DNA of 41,052 bases from Myxococcales bacterium (GTDB lineage Bacteria > Myxococcota_A > Bradymonadia > Bradymonadales > GCA-2716585): contig PBBL01000090.1 in the NCBI GenBank assembly GCA_002716585.1, positions 1 through 41,052 of the forward strand. Reading direction: 5' to 3'. The first letter of the stretch is position 1. Every line of letters starts with the position of its first letter. This document shows, piece by piece, positions 1-6,008 of this stretch. A program made the translations under genes and the position numbers. The notes beneath the pieces were generated by a model. That model was not told the DNA's origin. It worked only from the letters and a program-made list of their open reading frames with translations, and did not search any database.

Positions 1-404
1 CCGCCGGAGTTCTTGCACACCTTCTTGGAGGGGCAGCCCATGTTGATGTCGAGGATCGTCGCCCCGGCGTCTTCAAGGAGCCGCGCGGCCTCGGCCATGG
101 TCTCCGGGTCGCGGCCGAAGATCTGGAGGGCGATCGGCCGCTCGTCGGGGTCGAACTCGGCCATGCGCCACTCCTTGCGGCCGCCACGGCTGAGCCCCTT
201 GGAGGCGATGAACTCCGTGTAGGTCAGCCCGGGGCCGCCCAGCTCACGGATCAGGCGTCGGAACACGAGGTCGGTGACGCCCTCCATCGGGGCCAGCACG
301 ACGTTGGGGGTGATGCGCACGTCGCGCACCTTGTACCAGGTCGGCAGGCCGCGCGGTCCAGGCGGTCCCGTGTGGTGTTCGTGGGTGGGTTGGGTCGTGT
401 TCAT
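1..404 (-). CDS. dusB: tRNA-dihydrouridine synthase (DusB-like), 3' part off window
   Basis: FMN-dependent enzyme that reduces uridine in the tRNA D-loop. Only the first ~134 residues are inside the window; the gene runs off the left edge. Visible are the family's N-terminal strand (NVVLAPMEGVTDLVFRRLIR), the TYTEFIASKGL segment, and IAIQIFG-type (here IALQIFG) followed by DINMGCPSKKVCKNSGG. The Cys in the GCPSKK motif is the catalytic proton donor in Dus enzymes. The ATG at 404-402 is the first plausible start and gives a short Pro/Gly-rich leader before the barrel. It lies 17 bp downstream of the MaoC-type gene on the same strand, so the two may be co-transcribed. Family assignment is firm; DusB rather than DusA or DusC rests on the NMGCPSKKV wording and is less certain because most of the protein is missing. 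Confidence 0.85.
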   Translation of the reverse strand, partial: MNTTQPTHEHHTGPPGPRGLPTWYKVRDVRITPNVVLAPMEGVTDLVFRRLIRELGGPGLTYTEFIASKGLSRGGRKEWRMAEFDPDERPIALQIFGRDPETMAEAARLLEDAGATILDINMGCPSKKVCKNSG

Positions 405-421
405 GGTCTCCGCGTCATGTC

Positions 422-877
422 TCAGCGCAGGTAGCGGCACACCCACTCCGCGACGCAGGCGGGCTTGTCCAGCCCCTCCACCTCGACGGTCAGCCGGGCG
501 ACGACCTGGACGCCGTTCTTGACCTCGTCCGCCGAGGCGAGCGTCCCGTGGCAGCGCACCCGCGAGCCGACCTTGACCGGCGACGGGAAGCGCACCTTGT
601 TGAGGCCGTAGTTGATCCCCATCGAGCACCGCTCCACGTGGAGCAGCTCCGCCAGGAACGGGGCGCACAGCGACAGCGTCAAGAAGCCGTGGGCGATGGT
701 GTCCCCATACGGGCTCTCCGCCTTCGCCTTGTCGCGATCGATGTGGATCCACTGGTGATCGCCCGTGGCGTCGGCGAACAGCTGAATGCGCTCCTGCTCG
801 ACGGTCATCCAGTCGGTGGTGCCGAGCTCGGCGCCGACCGACTCCAGCAGCGCGTCGGGGTTGGCGAAGGTGGTCAT
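422..877 (-). CDS. MaoC-like (R)-specific enoyl-CoA hydratase
   Basis: 151-residue single hot-dog-fold protein. The segment ATGDHQWIHIDRDKAKAESPYGDTIAHGFLTLSL is the MaoC/NodN signature: the Asp and His of the D-x4-H-x-D...IAHG pattern are the catalytic pair that hydrates 2-enoyl-CoA to (R)-3-hydroxyacyl-CoA. Length agrees with stand-alone family members (about 140-160 residues). I chose the ATG at 877-875 (MTTFANPDALL) since longer in-frame starts add an Arg-rich stretch unlike the family. The gene is followed after 17 bp by the tRNA-dihydrouridine synthase gene and is divergent from the PNGase F-like gene. The substrate cannot be read from sequence; fatty acid or polyester metabolism are possible. 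Confidence 0.88.
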   Translation of the reverse strand: MTTFANPDALLESVGAELGTTDWMTVEQERIQLFADATGDHQWIHIDRDKAKAESPYGDTIAHGFLTLSLCAPFLAELLHVERCSMGINYGLNKVRFPSPVKVGSRVRCHGTLASADEVKNGVQVVARLTVEVEGLDKPACVAEWVCRYLR

Positions 878-1284
878 GGTGTGCGTCACCCCTGGGTGTG
901 TCTTCGGAGGCGCCGCCCCCGGTGAAGTCGTGATCCGCTCTCGCGGCGAGCGCGCATGCGTCGCCGCTGAGTCCTGTAGGTAACGCAGCGAAACCACTCT
1001 GTAAAGACCTCTCGTGTGCGCCTCGGTCGAGACCTCGCCGAAGAAGCTCGAAAACCCCTGCCGCGCGCCTCGACCGCGCGTCAGGCTCCTCGCGCGATGG
1101 AGCGGGCTGTGACGGTCGCCGCGCTCCATGGCGCGCCTCGCGCGTCGAGGCGCAGCGACCGCGGCCAGGCGCGCCACCATCGACGCCCTGCCCCTTTTCC
1201 GCTAGGGTGTGTGTGCGCGCCCTCGGTTGCGAGCCGAGCGAGGCAGACGACGATCAGGCCCACCACGTGTAGAGAGCCAAACGC
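878..1284. other. Divergent intergenic region, 407 bp
   Basis: Lies between the MaoC-like gene (minus) and the PNGase F-like gene (plus), so it must carry promoters for both. I see no ORF that resembles a protein. A weak minus-strand sigma-70-like pair (TTTACA at 1005-1000 and TACCTA at 982-977, 17 bp apart) matches the -35 well and the -10 poorly. No clear promoter or RBS of note was seen for the plus-strand gene; the region just before 1285 lacks a strong AGGAGG. Confidence 0.5.
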
Positions 1285-3117
1285 ATGACGAAGCGCTCCA
1301 TCGGATTTCTGGCTGTGTTGATGTTTCTTGTCGGCGGCGGCGCCCTGGGCTGCTCAGGTGACGAGGGTGGCGGCGGAGGCGACGGCGGCCTCCTGAGCAG
1401 CAACGGCGGCGCTGAGGACACGGGCGCCGTCGAGGACACCGGCGCCACCACCGCCGAGGACAGCGGCGCGGCGGACAGCGGCGCTGAGGACACCGCTGAG
1501 CCCGACACCGCCGAGCCGGACGCCCCGCCGGAGGTGGACTTCTGCGAGGCCGCTGGCCTCACCCCGACCACTCTGAAGGAGGCGACGGAGGGCTTCGGCT
1601 ACCTCGACGTGGCGGGCGACTTCACCGTCAACACGCTCGACGGCGGCGCCTGGACCCTGTCCGAGGAGTGGACCGGCTGCGAGTCCTACGTCTTCCTGAA
1701 CTACTTTCAGGACCTGCGCAGCAACCCCGGCGGCACCTGGTACGTCGACCTGCTCTGGGACAGCGACATCGCCGAGTTCCTCTCCGAGAGCCCGGACAAC
1801 GTCCACTACTTCTTCACCTCCTTCCAGGAGACCGCCGCCGAGCGCGAACAACAGCTGACCGAGATGAAGCGGCGCTTCGACGCCTACCTCGCCCTCAACG
1901 TCGATGACGTCGAGGTGCGTGCGTCGTGGCAGCGGCGGCTTCACTTCGTCACCGACCGCTCCACGGAGATCGAGGGCAGCGTCGGGGCCTTCATGGCCGA
2001 TTACCTGAACTACATGTTCTCCGAAGACGCCATCGTGGACCTCGGCGACCGCGGGCAGGCGCAGCCGCCGCTGCCGCTGGTGTTCGCGATCGACCGCGAG
2101 CAGCACTGGGATCCGGGTGGGAGCCTCTCGGAGTTCGTCGGCGGCAGCGACAAGTTCGTCATGGCGTCCTACCTGGGGCGGTTCTTCAACCACAAGGCCG
2201 CGCTCCGAGAGCAGGTCGCGGCCGAGACGGACGTGACGACCGTGACCCTCCTCGATGAGGAGGTCACCGAGCGCGTGTTCACGCAGACCATCACGCTCCC
2301 CGACGGGGCGGAGATGGCCGCGTTCGACACCCTGGAGTTCGACATCGAGGTCACCTGCCCGCACCGCAACCCCTTCGCCTGCTCGGAGTGGGACCGGATC
2401 GCGCGGATCGCCTACTGCCTGGACGGCGCGGAGTGCACCGACCGACGCGAGGTGGTGCGCTGGATCACGCCCTACTGGCGACGCGGGACGCGGCGGTGGC
2501 TGATCGACGCGTCGCCGTTCCTGGCCTACATGCGCGAGGGCGGAGAGCAGAGCTTCTACGTGGAGATGGGGCCGGGCTGGGAGCGCAAGACCTCGCGCCT
2601 CGCCCGGATGGAGCTGCGCTTCGCGACCCGCGACCAGCCCCGCGCCATCCGTGTCGAGCGCGTCTTCACCGGAGGGGCCTTCAACGCCGAGTACAACGAC
2701 AGCAAGGAGCCCGTCGAGATCGAGGTGGGCGACGCGAGCCGCGTGGAGCTGGCGGTCATCCTGAGCGGGCACGGTCAGGAGGCGGGCAACTGCGCCGAGT
2801 GGTGCGATCACCGCCATGTGTTCACCGTCGATGGCGCCGGGGTCGCTCGGATTGAGTCGGAGCCTGGGATCGGCGAGGGGCGCACATGCGCCCGCGCCGC
2901 AGACCGGGGGGTCTCGCCGGGGCAGTGGGGCAACTGGGCGCCCGGGCGCGCCTACTGGTGCCCCGGCATGCCGGTGGACGTGATGCGCTTTGAGCTGACC
3001 GATCGCCTCCGCGAGGACCGCCCCTCGATCCTGCGCTACAGCGCCAACTTCGCCGGGAACGACCCGGTGGGCGGCAGCATCGCCCTGAACGCCTACGTCA
3101 TCTGGTACGACGAGTAG
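1285..3117 (+). CDS. PNGase F-like peptide:N-glycosidase lipoprotein
   Basis: 610 residues. A lipoprotein signal peptide ends at Cys23 (GALGC), followed by a Gly/Asp/Glu/Thr-rich tether to about residue 75, then a ~250-residue region I do not recognise, then a domain closely resembling Elizabethkingia PNGase F. Matches include CSEWDRIARI (Asp370, equivalent to catalytic Asp60), the WITPYWRRGTRR strand, YVEMGPG (Glu427, equivalent to Glu118), NCAEWCDHRHVFTV (Glu505, equivalent to Glu206), and SPGQWGNWAPGRAYWCPGMPV near the end. All three acidic active-site residues therefore appear present, so removal of N-glycans from Asn at the cell surface is likely. The protein is about twice the length of classical PNGase F because of the N-terminal region. 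No operon partner is evident; the DUF938 gene follows after 75 bp. Confidence 0.85.
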   Translation: MTKRSIGFLAVLMFLVGGGALGCSGDEGGGGGDGGLLSSNGGAEDTGAVEDTGATTAEDSGAADSGAEDTAEPDTAEPDAPPEVDFCEAAGLTPTTLKEATEGFGYLDVAGDFTVNTLDGGAWTLSEEWTGCESYVFLNYFQDLRSNPGGTWYVDLLWDSDIAEFLSESPDNVHYFFTSFQETAAEREQQLTEMKRRFDAYLALNVDDVEVRASWQRRLHFVTDRSTEIEGSVGAFMADYLNYMFSEDAIVDLGDRGQAQPPLPLVFAIDREQHWDPGGSLSEFVGGSDKFVMASYLGRFFNHKAALREQVAAETDVTTVTLLDEEVTERVFTQTITLPDGAEMAAFDTLEFDIEVTCPHRNPFACSEWDRIARIAYCLDGAECTDRREVVRWITPYWRRGTRRWLIDASPFLAYMREGGEQSFYVEMGPGWERKTSRLARMELRFATRDQPRAIRVERVFTGGAFNAEYNDSKEPVEIEVGDASRVELAVILSGHGQEAGNCAEWCDHRHVFTVDGAGVARIESEPGIGEGRTCARAADRGVSPGQWGNWAPGRAYWCPGMPVDVMRFELTDRLREDRPSILRYSANFAGNDPVGGSIALNAYVIWYDE

Positions 3118-3192
3118 GCGCGCCCGCGGCAGGCCGCGAGCTGTTCCAGTCGTCCACCCCACAGATCCCATCGCTGCTCGGAGGGTTCGCCC

Positions 3193-3792
3193 ATGTCGCG
3201 ACTTGAGTCACCCGCCTTTCCTCGCAACCGTGAGCCGATCTGCGCTGTGTTGGCGGAGGTGTTCACGGAGGGTGAGCGCGTGCTGGAGCTGGCCAGCGGC
3301 CCGGGGCAGCACGTGTGTTACTTCGCGCAGCGGCTCCCCCGGGTGCGTTGGCAGCCCAGCGACCGCGATCCGCGCGCCATCGCCTCGACGAACGCGTGGC
3401 GCGAGGCGCTGGGGTTGGAAGGGCAGGTCGCCTCGGCGCTGCCCCTCGATCTGGACGCGGGGCCGTGGCCCGACGCGTCGTTTGATGGGGCGGTCGCCAT
3501 CAACGTGTTTCATATGGTGGGCCTGGACACGATCGAGCAGGGGCTGGTGGGGGTGGCGCAGGTCATGCGCCCCGGAGGGCGGCTGGTGGTCTACGACTGC
3601 TTCACCTACGACGGCGAGCACGTCAGCGAGAGCAACGCGCGGTTTGACGCGATGTTGCGACAGCGAACCCGCTCCGGGGGAGTGCATGCGTTTGAGGCGG
3701 TGGACGCGTTCGCGGCCCGGGTCGGGTTGGAGGAGCCGGTGGTGCACAGGCTTCCCGCGAACAACCAGTGCGTCGTCTGGCGACGCGCGTGA
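3193..3792 (+). CDS. DUF938-family SAM-dependent methyltransferase
   Basis: 199 residues. Starts SPAFPRNREPICAVLAEVF, the typical DUF938 opening, followed by SAM-binding motif I (VLELASGPGQHVCYFAQRLP), a DRDP acidic loop, a motif around DASFDGAVAINVFHMVG and post-motif MRPGGRLVVYDCF. The C-terminal VVHRLPANNQCVVWRRA is also the usual family end. A GGAGG eight bases before ATG 3193 supports the start. The substrate of this family (human homologue METTL26) is not known, so no reaction is assigned beyond methyl transfer. It ends 53 bp before a convergent lipoprotein gene, with a shared hairpin between them. Confidence 0.88.
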   Translation: MSRLESPAFPRNREPICAVLAEVFTEGERVLELASGPGQHVCYFAQRLPRVRWQPSDRDPRAIASTNAWREALGLEGQVASALPLDLDAGPWPDASFDGAVAINVFHMVGLDTIEQGLVGVAQVMRPGGRLVVYDCFTYDGEHVSESNARFDAMLRQRTRSGGVHAFEAVDAFAARVGLEEPVVHRLPANNQCVVWRRA

Positions 3793-3798
3793 CGCGAG

Positions 3799-3837
3799 CG
3801 CGGCGGTGATGGGCGGCTCTCGCCCGCCACCGCCGCG
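3799..3837. terminator. Hairpin between convergent genes
   Basis: Inverted repeat with a 10-bp outer stem (3799-3808 with 3828-3837), a 2x2 internal loop and a 5-bp inner stem around loop 3816-3820. It lies between the stop codons of the methyltransferase (plus) and the TTGG lipoprotein (minus), so it could terminate both. No clear T-run follows on either strand, so intrinsic termination is uncertain. Confidence 0.45.
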
Positions 3838-3845
3838 GCCCATCG

Positions 3846-4502
3846 TCAGGGGACGGTGATGGTGTTGAGGCCGGTGCCGCCCACGCCAATCTCGATGAAG
3901 TCATCGGTGCTGTTGGAGACGGAGATGGAGACGCGGTAGTCCTCGTCCACCCAGTCGGTCTGGTCGGGGCAGGTGGTGGGGCCGAGCTCGTAGACGGTGA
4001 CGGAGTCGCCCGACTTGAAGGTCGCGCCGAACTCGGCCATGAGGTAGCCGCCGGTGCCGCCGAGGGAGACGAAGTTGGTGGCCATGCAGCCGGAGTCGGG
4101 GGCGCCGAGCGCCTGGTTCGGGTCGAGGTTGGAGCCGCCGCCGAGGCCGAAGTCGGTGATCCCGGAGGCGAACGTCTCGGCGCCGCTGATCGTCACGGAG
4201 ATCGCGTCGATGTCGGCGCCGGGCGACTCCCCCGACATGTCCGTGCTGAGATCCTCCACCAGGACGAAGGCGTACTCGGTGTCGCCGCCGGTGGTGCCTC
4301 CCGTCGTGCCTCCCGTCGTGCCGCCGGTGGTGCCGCCGGTGGTGCCGCCGGTGGTGCCTCCGGTGGTGGCGTTGCTCGTGCTGTTGCTGGTGCTGCCGCT
4401 GGTGTTGTCTTCGGTCTCGTTGAGATCCCCGCAGGCGATCAGCGAGGAGGTGAGGGCGAGGGCGAGCATGGCGACAGATGTGTTGCGTACGATGTTCAAC
4501 AT
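3846..4502 (-). CDS. TTGG-repeat lipoprotein, unknown function
   Basis: 218 residues. Signal peptide MLNIVRNTSVAMLALALTSS ending in lipobox LIAC (Cys24), then a Ser/Thr/Asn-rich linker with seven consecutive TTGG units, then a ~140-residue globular domain (AFVLVEDLSTDM ... ALGAPDSGC ... FVSLGGTGGYLMAEFG ... VSISVSNSTDDFIEIG) predicted to be beta-rich and extracellular. The ALGAPD...VSLGGxGG pattern recurs in bacterial surface proteins, but I cannot assign a function. The start at 4502 has AAAGGA eight bases upstream and is preferred over the in-frame ATG at 4520, which has no RBS. It is the first gene downstream of a dyad-rich spacer. Confidence 0.8.
   Translation of the reverse strand: MLNIVRNTSVAMLALALTSSLIACGDLNETEDNTSGSTSNSTSNATTGGTTGGTTGGTTGGTTGGTTGGTTGGDTEYAFVLVEDLSTDMSGESPGADIDAISVTISGAETFASGITDFGLGGGSNLDPNQALGAPDSGCMATNFVSLGGTGGYLMAEFGATFKSGDSVTVYELGPTTCPDQTDWVDEDYRVSISVSNSTDDFIEIGVGGTGLNTITVP
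4283..4368 (-). repeat. 12-bp tandem repeat encoding TTGG tether
   Basis: Seven imperfect copies of a 12-bp unit read as Thr-Thr-Gly-Gly. Copies differ mainly at synonymous positions (GTC/GTG and CCG/CCT in the plus orientation), so the repeat is maintained at protein level. Such arrays change copy number by slippage; here it would alter tether length between membrane anchor and domain. Confidence 0.8.
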
Positions 4503-4567
4503 AATCAGATATCCTTTCATATTCACAGAGGCAGCTCGAACGGAGCGGCCCATCTGGGGTGTGTGAG

Positions 4568-4698
4568 GTTGACCCACGTCGTGGGTGACCTCGTTGCTCT
4601 CTCCTCCAGGTGACGAAGCGCTTCGGTCAGTGGGAGAGAGCGGTGGGCTGGAGGGGGCGTGACAAGAAACCTTGTCACGGCCTCACAAAAATCTGAGG
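4568..4698. promoter_or_regulatory. Cluster of four inverted repeats
   Basis: Within 131 bp lie: GACCCAC/GTGGGT around 4571-4586 with flanking GGT/ACC; a perfect 12-bp palindrome CGAAGCGCTTCG (4614-4625) that extends to TGAC/GTCA; GTGACAAG-N4-CTTGTCAC (4659-4678); and CCTCA-N8-TGAGG (4681-4698). The two nearest the hydrolase stop may act as its terminator; the other two are upstream of the lipoprotein gene and could be operators. No sigma factor motif was convincing. Confidence 0.4.
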
Positions 4699-4718
4699 GG
4701 GGTGCCTCGTAGAGGCGG

Positions 4719-5843
4719 TCAGGCGGCGACGGCGAGGTCGATTGTGAGGGGCTCGCCGCGATCGTGGCGGATCTGCCGTTGGAGGTCATGGAAGGCCGCG
4801 AAGACGCGTCGGCGGCCGTATTGGTAGAGGTGTCCGCCAGGGAAGAGGCAGAGGTGGGAGCCCTGGAAGTGGTCGTAGAGCTTGCGCGCCTGGCTGGTGA
4901 GGGTGATCCCGTCGCGCTCGCCCGCGCCGATGAGGATGCGGGAGGTGTCGATGCGGGCGGGGCGGTCGAGCGGCGAGACGGAGCGCATCGCGAGGGCGAG
5001 CCGCTCCAGGGTGACGCCCGCGTCGATGGCGGTGCGTTGGGACGGCGTGTCGTGGCCATGGCGCCAGATCAGCTCGGGGAGGGAGGCGAACGGCATGAGC
5101 GGCACGGCGCAGGCGAGCCGGGGCTCGACGGTGGCGAGCAGCGCGCTGGTGTAGCCGCCGAGGCTCATCCCCATGACCCCGACCCAGGGGGCGCCGCGGT
5201 CGAGCAGGAGGTCGATCAGCGTGCGGGCGTCCTGGATGGCGTGGGCGAACCCTTCGACCGAGCGCGTCGGATCCGGGGTGGGGAACGCGGGGGTGGAGCG
5301 CCCGAGGCCTGCCTTGCGGCGCGCGTGGAAGGGCATGTTCATCAACACGACGTCGAGCTGGCAGCGGGAGAACATCCAGCGGACGGGGAAGGCGAGCTGC
5401 TCGCCGGTGTACTCCCCGGCGCCCCAGCCGTGGAGGCAGATCATGGCCGGGGCGGGGTCGTCGTGCTTGAACCAGCGGGCGTGGCAGGTGCGGGTCTCGG
5501 GGCACTGCGCCAGCGCCTGGGCGTACCGGGGGTGGAGCGGCGAGTAGCCGCTGGGCCAGCTCAGGTCGTAGGCGGCGCCGTGGCCCGCGTAGCGCGAGCG
5601 GACCTGGACCATCTCGACGCGGGGACGCGAGGGGGGCTGGAACAGCGCTCCGGTGCGGGCGGCGCGGTCGTAGAAGGGCGCGGCCTCGTCGAGCAGGTCG
5701 GTCATGCGGTCGGCCGGGGGGACCTGATCGGCGCCAGGTGGGGTTCGGAACGCGAAGTGGACGAAGGCGCGGTCGAGGCGGGTGGCGACCGCGGCGTTGA
5801 TCCGAGCGCTGGTGTCGGTGATGAGCTGTCGTAGGGTGTTCAT
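4719..5843 (-). CDS. Alpha/beta hydrolase (ABHD18-like)
   Basis: 374 residues, no signal peptide. After an N-terminal helical region of ~110 residues comes the alpha/beta fold: oxyanion strand AMICLHGWGAGEYTGEQ, a NMPFHARRK segment typical of ABHD18/DUF2048-type hydrolases, nucleophile elbow GVMGMSLGGYTSALLA (Ser227), ILIGAGERDGIT supplying the likely acid, and FPGGHLYQYGRRR supplying the likely His. Thus a complete triad appears to be present. Substrate unknown. The start ATG 5843-5841 is the first of the frame and begins MNTLRQLITDTSARIN. It is transcribed away from the vault protein terminator and toward the lipoprotein gene, from which a 216-bp dyad-rich spacer separates it. Confidence 0.82.
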   Translation of the reverse strand: MNTLRQLITDTSARINAAVATRLDRAFVHFAFRTPPGADQVPPADRMTDLLDEAAPFYDRAARTGALFQPPSRPRVEMVQVRSRYAGHGAAYDLSWPSGYSPLHPRYAQALAQCPETRTCHARWFKHDDPAPAMICLHGWGAGEYTGEQLAFPVRWMFSRCQLDVVLMNMPFHARRKAGLGRSTPAFPTPDPTRSVEGFAHAIQDARTLIDLLLDRGAPWVGVMGMSLGGYTSALLATVEPRLACAVPLMPFASLPELIWRHGHDTPSQRTAIDAGVTLERLALAMRSVSPLDRPARIDTSRILIGAGERDGITLTSQARKLYDHFQGSHLCLFPGGHLYQYGRRRVFAAFHDLQRQIRHDRGEPLTIDLAVAA

Positions 5844-5974
5844 CTCAGGCGTTGATCCTCGGTGTGGGCGCGTGGCGCGATCCCTGCTGTGATCAACTAT
5901 GCGAGGAGGCCTGGGATGGGTCCAGACTCATGGGCGGTGAGGTCAACACGAGTTCATATGAGTCGAAAGAGGGG

Positions 5975-6002
5975 CGCCCTGGCCTCAGGAGAGGCCAGGG
6001 CG
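5975..6002 (-). terminator. Terminator after vault protein gene
   Basis: Perfect 12-bp stem CGCCCTGGCCTC / GAGGCCAGGGCG with a 4-nt loop, located 7 bp past the vault protein stop codon. On the minus strand the stem is followed by CCCCTCTTTC, a weak T-rich tail. Confidence 0.65.
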
Positions 6003-6008
6003 GGGCGG

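Noticed and set aside
977..1005. Sigma-70-like promoter for the MaoC-type gene
   Set aside because: The -35 (TTTACA) is good but the -10 (TACCTA) matches at only two core positions, so it is not listed as a promoter.
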